DNA of 64,000 bases from Tritrichomonas musculus (lineage: Eukaryota; Parabasalia; Tritrichomonadida; Tritrichomonadidae): assembly GCA_039105265.1 (NCBI GenBank), contig JAPFFF010000004.1, forward strand, positions 3,224,001 to 3,288,000, given 5' to 3'. A program made the translations under genes and the position numbers. Shown piece by piece: positions 11,827 to 24,391 of the stretch (its first letter is position 1; each line of letters starts with the position of its first letter). Under the pieces are notes generated by a model. It was given only the letters and a program-made list of their open reading frames with translations, was not told the origin of the DNA and ran no database searches.

Positions 11827-12183
11827 TCAGCCCATATTGCCATTAATTCTTGTTAGGCGGTATTTTTCTATACTTATCAATTTCATACAATATAATAAGC
11901 TCTTAACACACTTCATATCTTCTGGATTTTTGAAAAAAATGAATGCATGACCATGATATCTGCCATTCTCACAAGTATCCTCACATGTACATAGATAAGT
12001 GGAGTTATCTGGCAGCTCTTTAGGGTATTCATGTGTCCAGAATGTGATCATATAGTTCCTTCTTTTTCCCCACATTTGTTTTTTTGATATGAAGATAAAA
12101 AATATAAAAATATAAATATAAAAATATAAATATAAAAATAAAAATAGAGAAAAAATGTTTATAAATGGCCTTGGTGAAATCAT
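11827..12183 (-). pseudogene. Fossil Rep-like fragment (CRESS-DNA-virus type)
   Basis: A short remnant on the minus strand inside the 6.6-kb element. It shows two landmarks of rolling-circle replication initiators in the right order: a YMITFWTHE segment resembling motif I, and RYHGHAFIFF resembling the HUH motif II that binds the metal ion. Several cysteines lie between them. No helicase part is evident nearby, and the piece is about a third of a usual Rep, so it is broken. The family assignment is from motif order only. Its local composition is less A+T-rich than the surroundings, which suggests it is younger than the sequence around it. Confidence 0.45.
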
Positions 12184-12190
12184 ATGTGCG

Positions 12191-12228
12191 GTTAGGTCTG
12201 GGCGACCGTTAAGGGCGCACAGCCTAAC
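12191..12228. repeat. G+C-rich imperfect hairpin beside the Rep-like fossil
   Basis: Arms GTTAGG and CCTAAC, continued inward by CTG/CAG and GCG/CGC pairs with one bulge and a mismatch, around a loop centred on GTTAA. It lies 8 bases upstream of the start of the Rep-like fragment. Rep-type replicons keep a stem-loop origin next to the rep gene, so a fossil origin is possible, but no known origin nonamer is present. Confidence 0.35.
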
Positions 12229-12580
12229 GTATACTACTTAAAATCCCAATATCTTTAAAATCAAATACCAACATCATAACCATTGCCCTTAGCTTAATTT
12301 TTTATCTTTTATAATTTCACCCCTCAAGAAGTACTTTCTAATAATTACCCTTCCAATTATACCAATAATATCTTCCTTTTGCATGCCTTAAGTATATATA
12401 AAGAGTTTTTAATTCGCTCATTAGTATGATGGGAAAAAATTAAATTGTAGTCTTTATAACATTCATAACTATATTATATATAATGAACATACTTGCACTA
12501 TTTTGGTCACCATCAGTTTTTTCTTCTTCATGTTGAAATATAAAGAATCAATACAAAAAAAGTGTTTGCATATCTCAAAT

Positions 12581-13852
12581 TTAAGGGTGTACTGCTGTAA
12601 AATATATAAACCTTTCAAAATACAAAAATCTTATAGAAAATAAATTCAATGGTGGCTTTTTCGGAAAAAGTTTAGGTCAATTTGCACATTTTTTCTCCTA
12701 AACGATCAAGACGAATATCCAATTTAATACGTTATTGTAGAAAATAAATTCAATGGTTGCTCTTTCGGAAAAAGTTTAGATAGTTTAGAAATTAAATATT
12801 TTTATGATTGAAATATTTTTTTATAATTTTGGTCTTAGTTTTATGTTATTTATTTCTTTTTTACAGGAAGGAAATAATTTCACAAAAAAATTGAATAAAA
12901 TAATTATTTCAGAAAAAGTTGATAGATTAAATTAATTTAAATTTATTTTATTCAGTAAACATTTATTTTTATATATTTATCTCTATTTATTATTTTATTT
13001 ATAACTATATATTATTTAAATATTGTTACATGTTAAATATTATATGCATCAATAAATATTATCAAAATTAAAACAACCAAAAATTATATATTGAATTGAT
13101 CTTTCAAATATTCTCAAATAGAAAAAATATTTTTAAACTTTTTCATAAATTATTTTTATTATTATAATAAGATTATATCTATCTTTCTATGATTTATTTA
13201 TGTAATATTATTCTATTTAAATATCTATAATATAAATATATAAATATATTCTTAAAAATTATTTGATAATATTTTTCCTAGTAAAGTTTTTAACATAAAA
13301 AAAGAATTAAATATATTTTTTTTAATTTTAAAAGAATTAATATTGCAGTAAATATTTCCTTAAATAATTTAATAATGAAATATATATAATATATAATTTA
13401 TATTAACACAGAAAAATGAATAATATATGCAAATAATATTATTAATAAGAAGGTTTATATATGATATAAAATCATAATGTCTTTCACAAAAAGTTATATA
13501 ATTCTGATAATAAAATAAATATCATAAAAAGTTTTATATTATTATTTCTTTTTGTATCTCATGAAATATTAGAAAAATATTAAATATATATTTAAATATA
13601 AATTAATAAATGAATATAAATATATATATATATTTAAAAATAAGTTATATAATCTTTTTTTAAAGAGATTTTCTTAATAATTATTTTGAAAATCAGATTT
13701 TTTTGAGATCTAAATATAAAAATAATTACTATTATATTTATTTATTTATTGTATTGTATTTAAAATAAAATTTATATTTTTAAAATTAATAATTGTTACT
13801 TTTGAGAAAGCTCATTGAATTTTTCCTTCAGAATTATCAAGTACACCCTTAA
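12581..13852. mobile_element. Decayed mariner-sized element inside the 6.6-kb element
   Basis: Innermost shell. TTAAGGGTGTACT (12581-12593) is mirrored exactly by AGTACACCCTTAA (13840-13852), enclosing 1.27 kb, the usual size of a Tc1/mariner element. Just inside the left end is a 42-bp direct repeat (12634-12675 and 12738-12779, related to AAATTCAATGGTTGCTC). A degenerate inverted version of it lies just inside the right end (about 13799-13828), as in subterminal repeats. The target could be TA or TTAA, so a piggyBac-like origin is not excluded. No coding sequence survives. Confidence 0.55.
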
Positions 13853-15745
13853 GGTAATATATATTCAGAATGACATGAATATCATTCATTTATGCTAATA
13901 TAAAAGAGAAAGTACAATAGAACGAATATACATGAATTAAAACTAAGTTATTTTTTTGTTTACATGGAGATTCATGATATTATTATATATTTTTTATGTA
14001 ATGTTTTAAAAAAGTAATAAAATAGTATTTTCTATTAGTTTCTCCTTTGAAATTTTAAAATTTAAATATATTATATATATATATATGTGATTGGATACAT
14101 ATCAATTATATGTTTAAATTATGCTAAAATAATATACATATTCATATATTTATATTTTTAGGTCAATCTTAAAAAGCTCTCAATTTATTTTTTGAATGAA
14201 AACATAAATTTCTCATTAAAAATTATATTATTATTATTTTTTAATTTGATATTAGGCATATGTATAAATAATAATATTTATATTTTTAATATATATCTTC
14301 AATTTATCCAAATTATCGAGATGATTATATATTTTAGTCGATTATCTGAATAATATCATTTTAACAGGAATATATATGAGAATAATATTACATAACTGTT
14401 GTTTTACCAAATATCATGTGAAGATCAAAAATGTATTGTAATTTCAAACTTTTCAAAACTAATTAAATTCATAAAATTATAAATGATAATAATATTTGCA
14501 TAGAAATATAGTTGATAATCTTATTAAGTTAAGTAAATCTTTTTTATATAAAGGAAAGCAAAGGTTTTTCATTTGAATTTCATGAATTCTTTAATAAATA
14601 AAATATTTTTCGCGTAATTATATATTATAAGTGAAAATAAAATTGATAATTTTGGATTAAAGCCTTATTAATTATATATTTACAAAATCATCTTATTTCA
14701 TCTAAAAAAAAAAGTATTTTCATTTTTTAACCTATTGTAAAATCTAATTATACTGTTTATAAAGTATTATTGATCAAAAAAAAAAACTTATTCAAAAAAT
14801 ATTTAGAGATATTTAAATTTTATTATGTATCAATGCTTGTGAATAACCACAACTATTCCTCAGAATCTTCTCAATTTTTCCCTTCTCAAATGTGTGTAGA
14901 TTGACTTTAGCGGCAAAAATAATTCAAAATATAAAATTAAAATATCTTATTATATAACATTTAATATAGGTATTAATATATATTATAATTATTATATAAA
15001 ATATCATATACAAATATACATATTACATTATATTTAATACTTATTATATCAAATTTATGATACGTTAATTGTTAATTCAAAATTTTCTTTGAAATATTGT
15101 TAATAAAAAAAATAACCTTTTCAAATTAAAATGTATCAATATCTTAATATATTATGAATATGAATACTTTACCGGAAATAAATATAAATATAAATAAAAA
15201 ATAAACAATTAAAAATAGATTTATATTATGAAAAATAAAACATAAAAACAAAACCATTTTATATAAAAAATTTAATATATAAAAAGCTATATTTCACTTG
15301 GAATTCGATATTATATGTTGATAAAAACGCAATCATATACAATTTATTAAAAAGAAACAATTTTTTGGAAATTTCAAATAAATTCCAAAATACGCTTTTT
15401 TTAATTCTATTATAATATTTTGATAATCAAGCTTCATTATAACCAAAATATTGCAAAATTTTCTTTTTTTATATTTTCCATTTAAAAGATATAATAACCC
15501 ATTAAAATGAATTTCTTCAAAATTTACTCAAAGTCAGCCTAGTTGATTTTCATGTAATATTCAATAAATATTATCATTTATACTTGATATAATTTATTTT
15601 TTGAATCTAATATCTTTATATCATATGTCGATTATTCCCAATTTTTAAAATATTTCTCCCAAAGATTAAAAATGATCTTAAAAAAATACCGGTAACATAA
15701 TAATTTATTTTTCTAAATTGCATTAAAATTTATAATTGTTTTTTT

Positions 15746-15910
15746 AAAACCTGGCGTTTTTGAAAAAACGAGTTTTTTAATTTTACCTGGCAGAAGGTCA
15801 AATGTGGCGTTTTTGATTTTTTTAAAAAATATTGATCAAAAACGCCTTTAGAAAAAGTGAAAAATTGAGTAGTTGGAAAAAAATTGAATAGGCGTTTTTG
15901 ATTTATCCCC
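15746..15910 (-). repeat. Right terminal inverted repeat of the 6.6-kb element
   Basis: Mirror image of 9308-9472 with a single visible difference, including the same four TCAAAAACGCC sites. It ends exactly at CCCC before the 9-bp duplicate GGAAAATCG. Confidence 0.85.
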
Positions 15911-16439
15911 GGAAAATCGACTTTTTGAGAAAAAAATTTTCATTAATAAAAATGAAAGAAATAAGGAAATAGAGAGAAAATCTTGTCTAAACCTACCATT
16001 TTAAGAAATAATATTTCCATGATTAAGTTTATCACACAGCTGTTTGCGACATTATATTCATCAAATAGTGCTTTCCTATCTCTATATGAAAAAATGAGCA
16101 TCATTCAAAAAGTGGATTTTCCATTTTTGCAACGCTATAAAGGAAAATCCAAATTTGAATTAAATTCGTTATTTTGACTTTTATTTTAAATTCATTTTAA
16201 TCGTTTTCTATGAAAAAGTAGATTTTCCTCTTTTGAGACGTTTTTGAATTTTACAACCTTACAGTACGATTTCTTGAGAATATTGATATAAGGTTTATAA
16301 ACTGATAATAGATTATCAAGCTTAAAAAGTGTCAATTCTGATATGGATCTCCAAAATATCATGCCTAATGGTATTTCACACCAATTAAAAAAGATAAAAA
16401 AAAAAAAAAAAACTGAGAAAATCTATTAAAATTTAAAGA

Positions 16440-17100
16440 AATAGAGAAGAGCATGAAAGATTATTTTGATGAGAATCTTCCAATATGTGACTGCTTTAAA
16501 TTGAAAATCAATTGTCTTCATATTTTAAAAGAACTAATTTCATTGGACCGATCTTGAATCTCAAGTTTTATCCAAAGTTATGCTAAAATCAAAATTCCAG
16601 CCTGCTTCAATATTTCAGGTCTTGTTATATTTCCTGCCATTAATCCCACAATGAATAAAAACCGTTGGGAACTAAACATTTCTAAAGGTCTGTAGAATCT
16701 AATGGATTGGAATAGTTGATGAACTCAAATTTATTTAAAAGGCCAAAGAAGTTCATTTGAATTTGAACTGTTTGAAAACGATAGAAGCTGTCCAACTAGC
16801 TTATGACTTGAGAATTGAAAGATTTTCTTATGACAGTGAAATTATTCAAATATGAAAAGCCAATAAATTATCAAGAAGATTTAAATTTGGGAAAGATATA
16901 CTAGAACAATATATTCAATCTGAGAAGCGGTTTTATCATTCTTATTCAAAGAATATATAACACTCAAAAAACTTCAATCATTAATGATTAACTGAAGCCC
17001 CGAAACCCTATTGAAACTTTCTTGTTGTCGCCATTCGACATACTGCAGTACTGAATTTCAAAAGATTAATAACCAATGTAATAATATATTTATCTCAAAC
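16440..17100 (+). pseudogene. Decayed coding-like region, family unknown
   Basis: Immediately right of the nested elements, one plus-strand frame reads as protein-like sequence for more than 100 codons with only a few in-frame stops (for example a segment reading DYFDENLPICDCFKLKINC). A second frame continues the coding-like character to about 17.05 kb. Codon make-up here is far less A+T-skewed than in the surrounding desert. I could not assign a family, so it is given only as a probable dead gene. Confidence 0.3.
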
Positions 17101-17259
17101 TTTTTTTTCATATTGGAGCTTCTGGATAATGTTTAATTTGAATATTGATATTAAACAAAAAATATTTGAAATCATTATCACGAATTAAATATATATACCA
17201 ATGTTTTTTACTTCAAACTCACACTTATGCGATCATTAGCATCATCATTTTTATTAAAT

Positions 17260-17516
17260 CAGGGATGGGTTCCAATCGCACCTGTCAATGCTACTTTTTT
17301 CACCTCACAGAACAAAGAAAGGTTATTAACGTATAGATTCCATTGACCCGAAATGACCGTAATATATTAAAACCGTTTGCCGGGTATTATATTTCGGGTA
17401 AGACCGGAAATTGACTAAAAATTTTGAAATTATCAAGAGTCATAGGTTAGATTTATTTATAGGGTTTTTTTAATAATTGAAAAATAAAATAATGTTGTAA
17501 AAAAAGTAATTTTAAT
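17260..17516. mobile_element. Possible 3' end of the hAT element
   Basis: CAGGGATGGG at 17260-17269 has the form of hAT terminal repeats (CAGGG-type). It is followed at 17346-17400 by CCGG-rich sequence with an inverted pair ACCCGAAAT/ATTTCGGGT, a layout common in hAT subterminal regions. It lies about 250 bp beyond the stop of the transposase remnant, where the 3' end is expected. No matching opposite end was found. Confidence 0.4.
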
Positions 17517-18990
17517 TTAATTATTTTTTGATGATATTAATTCATAAATATTGGTTCTCGAAAGAGCTTTTTCTGCAGTATTTTTATTAATTTGAATAAT
17601 CATCTGTTGCTTTGCATGATCTGCTGTTATTCTGGTCCTTTGATCATTAATAATGAGTCGGCCTCTTGAAAAAGAACTCTCAGAAGCAATAGATGTAATG
17701 ACTATTCTTAAAACATCGAATGCTACATATGCAAGTTCGTTGTCTGTTATTTCTATTTTTTTCACGCCCAAAAAGAAATAAAGCATCTGAATTATGGTTC
17801 AATTTTCGTGTTTTTAAAATAGCATTTATACCTGGATTTTCTTCCTCCTCTTCTTCTGAATAATGAAAATATTTATCTATAAATGGCGGTCTTTCCACTG
17901 ATGGTTTTCCTTTTTTTTTTTTTTTTTTTTTTTCTTTCACTTTAGATTGATATTTATTCATTCTTTTTTCAATACTTTGTTTTGCTTTATTGATTTCATT
18001 TTCTGTTAATATTTTCTTTAATGGGATGCAAGGATTAATTATTAATGTCATTGGAGCAATTATTCTCCGAAATGGAGGATATTCAGATTTTAATTCTTTT
18101 ATTTTTGTCTAGCATTTTTAAAAATAGTTATATTTAATTCAAGAAATTTATCATTTAATATATCATAATAGCATTAAAAAAGCCAGATGCACAGAATGGA
18201 TCACTCTCAGAAAATTCTATTATTCTTCTCTATTCAAAACACAAATTTTTCCAATCTTTCTCTGATGATGAATTAAAATGATTTAACAGGCAGAAATCTA
18301 ATACACTTTCTTTTGTTTCTAAAAAAGTTAAAATCGTATCGCAAAAAGATGTTCATCTTATGATTACAAAAGATTGAACTTTTTTGATTTTTTCAGTTTT
18401 TGTTCATACTGTATATTCTGAGGATTTTGTAAGAGATTCCAAAAGACTAAAAAATGTTTGTAATGTATCAGAACAATTATCAATAAATTCTTTGAATATC
18501 AAATTCAAAATATGACATACACATGGAATACGCCAAATATTCAAATCTCTTGCAGCTGCTTGCATTGTTGCAATTATAGGTTGTACTTTGTGTAATATTT
18601 TGTAAATCAAATCCATATTCCATTAAAGAAGAAGAAACTTTCGTTGAAGTATTAGCTACATCTTCTGAAGACAATTCAATTAAATCTAAAAAAAAAAATC
18701 TTTGAATTCATAAATATGGAGTCTCATTTTTGGATGACCGACCGTCAAAAGTAATACTATTGGATGAAGAATATAGCAAAGTTGCTCTTATTTCTATCAG
18801 CAATTTTTTCTAAAATTTTTGTTATACCTTTTCTATTTGGTAATTCAGACGACAATTCTCCCAAATAATTGTCTTTAATATATTGAAACGTTTGTGTTCG
18901 AAAAAGAATAAATAAAATTATATTTTTTGCAATAATTTTCTCTTGTTTTCTTGATAATTATTTTTCTTTTTCTATTTCAATATCATCTTT
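17517..18990 (-). pseudogene. hAT transposase, broken
   Basis: Read on the minus strand, pieces of a hAT-family DNA transposase appear in the correct order but in different frames. Near 18.75 kb ITFDGRSS corresponds to the catalytic TFDGW(T)S block. Near 18.5 kb WRIPCVCHILNLIFKEF corresponds to the conserved CxxH..NL block. At 17517-17786 the C-terminal dimerisation domain is well preserved (TSIASESSFSRGRLIINDQRTR). Frames shift between about 17790 and 17830, and again near 18.58 kb, and stops lie between 18052 and 18404. A poly-lysine tract encoded by a T-run at 17909-17930 is a likely slippage site. Around 490 codons remain of the usual 600 or so. Confidence 0.85.
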
Positions 18991-18999
18991 TATATCATT

Positions 19000-19880
19000 G
19001 TTTTCAATTTCAAAATTTGGATTGTGTTTATGAATATGATTTGATTAAAGTCCAAAAAATCATGATTTAAAATATATCTTATTTTATCATATATATTTGT
19101 TTAACCTTTAGATAAATTACAAAATTAAAATGGGAGATAATAAGTTTATATAGCCTATCTCCTAATATCATTATTTTTAAACTTAGGAAAAGTTTACACA
19201 TTTAAGAAGAATTTACAGATTTTTGACCTTCTTTCTGTCAGAAAGCAACGATTTATGAATCCAACGATTCATTACTTATTATCATTGATCAAGAAGTTCT
19301 AAATATAAAAACTCAGGTTTATGAATAAAATTGCTTCTAAATGAACATAATGCTATACTTTTCACTTTTTGAATTGTTGACTGAATTTACCAACAGCCAT
19401 TTACTCCTTTAAAAAGTCGCTTTGAATATGTGTATGGAAACTTATACTTTCTCAAAATTGGCTCTAGATTTTTTGATGAAATTAATATTATTAATAAATA
19501 AAATCATTATATATTATAATAAATTAATAATTTAGCATTTTCAACCTACAATTTAAAGATAAATGAATTTAAAAATTATTTTTTAAAAAAAATCAATAGA
19601 AAAGTGAATATTTTATTTTACATAAGTTGTTATTATATTTATAATAAAATATATCAGCTATATTAAACATTTATTTTCAGATTTCTATTTTATGTTTGAA
19701 AATATTTCCAAATATCTAATTTTTTTATTTTCATTTCACATTGTTTTTTAATAGAAAATTGCAACGATAGGAAATTTTCTGAAAATTCATTCAAATTTTT
19801 TTGTTACTATACTATTTTTTAAAAAATATGATAAATTAAATATGGACTTATAAATAAAAATGAATTATGGGCTGGTTTTG
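19000..19880. other. A+T-rich desert, no gene seen
   Basis: No credible reading frame. A short inverted pair (GGAGATA at 19133, TATCTCC at 19157) is the only local structure noticed. The missing 5' end of the hAT element should lie here but was not recognised. Confidence 0.4.
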
Positions 19881-20065
19881 GAAAATATCTGTCAGAAGTC
19901 GAGATATCACTTTCATTTTTTCTGAGACTCTGTTCGAGCATTTTGTAAAATTCTTTTTGATTATATTTAATACTACCGTAATGACATTAATATATTCCAA
20001 AATGCTAATTATGATTTTACAAACGCAATAAATAGAGTAATTTATATATCATCTTGATGTATAGA

Positions 20066-20855
20066 TAGGTCGGCCAAAATAACGTATTTGTCAAAAACAT
20101 AAAGCGAAATTTTAAAAAACGCTAGAAACTTCCCAAACTTATATATTTGTTTCATGAAAATATGATTAAGAAAACATCTAAATTTGGTGGAAATTCTTGA
20201 GTTGGATTTTTTTTTATCATCATTTTTTTGAAATTTGAATTTAAAATAATTGTATTCCGTTATATATTAAATTTACAGGTTAATTTATTACTTTCTTTAG
20301 TTTTTAACTATATATAATATATATAAATATAATAATAATTTAGAAATATTTATTATTCATCAGTGAATTGATGGAAAAAATTTAATACAATTTAAGAAAA
20401 AATAGAAGATCAAATTTCCTTTTTATTTTTATTTTATTACATTACATAAACTTATATATCAACAAAAGTCGACTTAAAAATGAAAAAGAAGAAGAAAATC
20501 TTAAAGGAAAATATCCTAAACTTTTTCAAAATGAATTGAATTTTGGAATTTTTAAAAATGCATTTTTCATGTTAAATAAAATAAATATTTATTTATTAAT
20601 GATTATACTAAATTTAATATAATATTATAGATATAAGTAAACATAAATAATTATATTTTTTTATGATAATTATAGGATATATTAATATTATTTATTTTAA
20701 AGAAAATACATAAATTTCACAAAACTCAACTCAAGAAATTGGATGAAACTTGGTAAACAGAATATGTAGATATCATATAATATTATATATCAAATAGAAG
20801 ATATTCCTACGTTTTTTTATTTTTTTTGACAAAACTCGTTATTCTGGCCGACCTA
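20066..20855. mobile_element. Mariner-like MITE
   Basis: TA-flanked inverted ends: TAGGTCGGCCAAAATAACG on the left (from 20066) and its mirror with one change on the right (to 20855). The inverted similarity continues inward, patchily, for some 150 bp, including TTCTTGAGTTG near both inner limits. At about 790 bp with no coding sequence it is a non-autonomous element. The AGGTCGGCC start resembles mariner-family terminal repeats. Confidence 0.7.
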
Positions 20856-20958
20856 TATGTATAGGTAATTTGATATATAATTTTGAAGAATGTTATAGAT
20901 TAGGTTTATTTATAATAATAAAATAATATTAATATGAAATATGAATAGACTTCACTTT

Positions 20959-21012
20959 TTGTACCAACCTTGTTCTACAAAGAACGATAGAAAAAATACA
21001 AGGTTTGTACAA
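20959..21012. repeat. Long-armed hairpin
   Basis: Arms TTGTACCAACCTTGT (20959-20973) and ACAAGGTTTGTACAA (20998-21012) pair over 15 bases with one mismatch across a 24-base loop. It lies about 100 bp right of the mariner-like MITE and is not part of any recognised gene. Confidence 0.6.
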
Positions 21013-22196
21013 TGTATTTTTTATTGAAAATATTGAATACATAAAATAATCATATCTCTGAAAAAAGATAATATACTAAATAATTTTTTGTGAATAAATA
21101 AAATATCAATTAAATTATTTAATAAAACCATTTTTGTAAAAGTAAAATGCTATTTTTAAAAATCATTTTTTGCAAAGGTGAAATGATTGACCATTTTAAA
21201 AAAAGAATATTATCACTCTGTGAGCAAACCAATTCACATTACTCAAGATTTCTAGATTATTTACTATTATAATATTGTTTTATAAACATTTAATTCCTTT
21301 TTAACATATAAAACCAATACTAAAAAGCGATTATATAAAATATAAACTTAAGTGCCTCAAAATTTTAATTTTATCTGTTCATTGATTTTTTTAATAAAAT
21401 TTAATTTGAAAACTTGATATTTTTACCAAAAACGTGCAAATACAACAACCAAAATAAGGATTAAAGAATATGAACGTTAAAAAGTTACGTTAATGAATTT
21501 GTGATGTGAAAAAAGTAAAGGCTAAATATGAAATAAAATGGCATTTTTATTTTGGATATATTTGTAAAATATTAAGATGTACAAATACTTTTATTAAAAT
21601 CATTTTGAATATATAAAAAATATGTTTATAAAAAAAGGATTTTTTCGAAACAGTTTTGAAAATTATGTCAATATAATAACTAAATTATTTGAATATTTTA
21701 AATATATTTTATTAATATTGGGTAAAATAATCATATTCGTCTTAAATATTCAAATATAAATGTATTTGTGTAGAAAAAAAATTTCAATAATAAACTATCA
21801 ATATTTTTCAATATCTATAATATTTTATTCAAAAATTGATAAGCAAAAACGATTGTTTCAATAGAACTAAAATTCTATTTGAATCAATCTCACATTTTTT
21901 CTTAATAAAATTTGAAAAATAGGATTTTTTAGCAAAATAATAAGCATTAGGTTTTATTTTAAAACTTACAAGATGAAAATTTTTTAAAATCAAACAGACC
22001 TTCACAAATTTACCATGCGATATCTCGACTTCTGACAGTTTATATCCAATAAGAAGATAGCGTTTATATTTATGATATATTTTATATGACAAACAGCATA
22101 TTTAAAATTGTTTTTATTTGAAAAAACAAATATTATAAATCAAACAGACCTTCACAAATTTCGTAAGTGATATCTCGACTTCTGATAGACATTTTC

Positions 22197-23211
22197 TTAT
22201 CAAAGAGGTATCATTCGATTTATTAAAGTTCTCTTAATTTATATTTCCTGTTTTTAATAATTTTTATTAGAGCGTAAATATAGTGTCACTTTTTTATCGT
22301 TGCATCCCATATAAAGAAAATTATAATGTGGTGTGATATGAATAATTGAATATAGTATCTTAATATATCTCATGATTTTTATTATAAATTTCTAATATTT
22401 TTATTATAATAATTATATAATATTAGATTGTAATTATTTGCAAATTCATTTTTTATAATATTTGAAATCTACCAAGTTATATATCATATAATTTTTCCAA
22501 GTCGATTTTCTAAAAATTGTTGGTTCCAATTAGAGCAGGATCGGACTATATTAATTTATGAAGTATGTATATTTGATAGCCTGTATTTTGTTGAAAAAGC
22601 TAGTGCCATTCTTATCACAATTCAATTCAAAATTTTGTTTTCATTTTCTTAATTTAACTCATCAATTAAATCAGTTTTGTTTGTTTTTATACAGCTAACA
22701 TATTTTATTATACGTATAAAACAAATATATTGATCTAATTTAAACTCTATAAATTTTATTGTTGAAAAATGGAGAAAAATATTAATTATTCCAAACTCTT
22801 AAAAATAAATGAAAATATTATTTTTATATAATTAAGATATTGAACAATAATATATATGAATATTGTTTACCCAAAATAAATATTTATTGAATTATCATAA
22901 AATTAAGTTTTTTCAAAATACGTTATTTTGAGTTTCCCCAAACATCTGTGAATTCTTTACTCTTTCAAAAAATAATCAATAACTTTTTGAGACTAATCGT
23001 TTTTTGGGAAATAATTTAATGATTCCTTTAAATATATTCTATATCCTTAAATATTTGAGTAAATTGGGTAAAAATTGGCTCAAATGATTATATGAATCAT
23101 AAAGATTTAGAATATATGATTAATTCATTTAAAATTTCTAGAATAGACGACATTTTGTTTTCAACAAATTGAATAAAATAACAAAAGATTGTTTAAGATT
23201 TTAATGCAAAA
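22197..23211. other. Intergenic, A+T-rich, upstream of the NT-C2 gene
   Basis: About 1 kb with no gene. It must hold the promoter of the following gene in its right end. No transposon end or regulatory motif was recognised. Confidence 0.4.
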
Positions 23212-24027
23212 ATGATTAAAGGAATGATTAATCGCTTCAATAAGCCTGGAGTTCCAGCAAAGGTTACTCTAAAATCTATGAAACTTCTGAGTATTCCTGC
23301 ACAGACAATGCAAGTATGCATTAAAGTAAAACAGTTTCGAAATAGCAAAACCACGCAGCCTGTCAATATATCTGAAGATAATACAGCAAAATGGGATGAA
23401 CCACTTACAATTAATTGCAGAGTTCCAAAAAATTCATCCTCTTCAACTAAAAAAACCAAATTAACACTTCATCTTTCGTTTCGTTTAATTGAATCATCAG
23501 GAAATACGTATGTCCGTTTTGGCACATCGGAAATTGAGCTACACCCAATTGAATCTGATGAGTATACAACAACAATTCAACTCTTAAAATGCAATTACAA
23601 GTCTGAGTTTACATGCGAAATATCTGTCAGACCGAGAGAAATCGAAGACTCAAATTTATTATTGAAATCTGATGAAATATATAATAGTTCCTCTATTAAA
23701 TTTGAATCAATCACAGACTCACGGCGATCTTCTGAATATCATTCATCTTTTTCAAGTCTTAATACTAGTAATAGTTGTAATTTATCCAAAGAATACGATT
23801 CTGGCGATATTATGATACGTGGATACAGGTCCACGCCCTTGTCTATAATAGCTAAATCATCTTTTTCTTTAGATGATGACGATGAAGATAATGATTATGC
23901 AAATGAAAGTTCAGAAAAAACAGAAAAATTACCTTTTGAGGTAGCAGAAAGTGAAATGGCTGAGATGTCAAAGCAAGTTAATGACATCATAACAGAAGTT
24001 TTATATTCACGTCCTTCTGATTTGTAA
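23212..24027 (+). CDS. NT-type C2 domain protein
   Basis: A 271-aa protein. Residues about 10-150 read as an N-terminal (NT-type) C2 domain of the EEIG1/EHBP1 kind: KVTLKSMKLLSIP, then VCIKVKQFRNSKTTQPV, then a WDEPLTINCRVP strand, LTLHLSFRLIE, and a closing GTSEIELHP. NT-C2 domains bind membrane lipids or small GTPase partners and often link membranes to the cytoskeleton. The C-terminal 120 residues are serine-rich and acidic (DDDDEDNDYANESSE) with a final amphipathic segment, with no coiled coil or transmembrane helix. Shorter than most family members, it looks like a C2 domain with a disordered tail. The specific partner cannot be told. Confidence 0.75.
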   Translation: MIKGMINRFNKPGVPAKVTLKSMKLLSIPAQTMQVCIKVKQFRNSKTTQPVNISEDNTAKWDEPLTINCRVPKNSSSSTKKTKLTLHLSFRLIESSGNTYVRFGTSEIELHPIESDEYTTTIQLLKCNYKSEFTCEISVRPREIEDSNLLLKSDEIYNSSSIKFESITDSRRSSEYHSSFSSLNTSNSCNLSKEYDSGDIMIRGYRSTPLSIIAKSSFSLDDDDEDNDYANESSEKTEKLPFEVAESEMAEMSKQVNDIITEVLYSRPSDL

Positions 24028-24391
24028 TTATTATAACATATATTTTAATTATTTTTAAAAGAAAAAAGACAATTAATGATTTATTCCATTTGATATTTGC
24101 TAATTTGGATATCAAATACCTTACATTTTGAAAACGGAATGAAAACCTTCATTCAAATATAATAAATTTATCAATCTAGACCTAATCTTCATGTAATCAA
24201 AAAGCAAATAATATAGCCTATATATATTTGATGTACATATTTTTGTTATTAAAAATTATTAAGCTATTAATTTGATTTGTTTTTTTTTTTTGTAAATATC
24301 AAATCAGTATTTGGCTAAGAATAAATATAATGAGGTGTAGATTTAAAGCTTCAATTTTAATTCAAATAAAAAATCAATTAAAATCAAACAA
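24028..24391. other. Intergenic between convergent genes
   Basis: 364 bases holding the 3' ends of two convergent genes; A+T-rich with a T-run near 24282. Nothing else seen. Confidence 0.5.

Larger units (their letters stand above)
9308..15910. mobile_element. 6.6-kb MULE-like element with 165-bp terminal inverted repeats
   Basis: Third shell. Both ends start GGGGATAAATC. The inverted arms 9308-9472 and 15746-15910 are each 165 bp and differ at only one visible position (a T5A8 versus T6A7 run). A perfect 9-bp direct repeat, GGAAAATCG, flanks it (9299-9307 and 15911-15919). Long terminal repeats with a 9-bp duplication are the hallmark of Mutator-like (MULE) elements. No transposase frame is visible inside, so it appears non-autonomous. 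The near-identity of the arms implies recent movement. The interior is extremely A+T-rich apart from a small G+C-richer pocket at about 11.75-12.24 kb holding a Rep-like fossil. Confidence 0.85.
9263..16264. mobile_element. Tc1/mariner-like short element, interrupted by a larger one
   Basis: Second shell of the nest. It begins CAGTAAGGTT after a TA (9261-9262) and ends with the inverted counterpart before a TA (16265-16266), the TA target typical of Tc1/mariner elements. The terminal repeat extends about 50 bp with roughly 8 mismatches, once the left arm is continued past the inner insertion (9263-9307, then from 15920). Without the insert the element is about 390 bp, so it is non-autonomous. 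A further internal copy of the motif AAAAAGTRGATTTTCC lies at 16107-16122, besides the terminal one at 16213-16228. It sits inside hAT-like MITE copy A. Confidence 0.7.
8919..16368. mobile_element. hAT-like MITE (copy A), split by nested insertions
   Basis: The outermost shell of a nested cluster. The left part (8919-9262) and right part (16265-16368) align, in order and with short indels, to the intact MITE at 39833-40311. On the left, TTGTTAT then TTTTTTGATATTGATA; around 9215-9260, GATATCAAATTTTTAAT then CATATAACATTTC; on the right, AAACTGATAATAGA then AAAAAGTG and a terminal ATGCCTA. Joined, they would span about 450 bp against 479 bp for the intact copy. Imperfect 8-bp flanking repeats (TTGTATTT at 8911-8918, TGGTATTT at 16369-16376) fit a hAT-type duplication. 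The copy is clearly older and more diverged than the one at 39.8 kb. Confidence 0.65.
19881..22196. mobile_element. Possible element bounded by GAAGTCGAGATATC inverted repeats
   Basis: A terminal motif GAAAATRTCTRTCAGAAGTCGAGATATCACTT, shown here only to indicate its pieces GAAAAT, TCAGAAGTCGAGATATC and ACTT, occurs at 19881-19914. It recurs inverted at 22165-22196. A second inverted copy lies at about 22018-22038, so the right end carries a direct duplication (21991-22038 and 22141-22188, 150 bp apart, both starting CAAACAGACCTTCACAAATTT). The mariner-like MITE at 20066-20855 sits inside. No transposase frame is present. Family unknown. Confidence 0.45.
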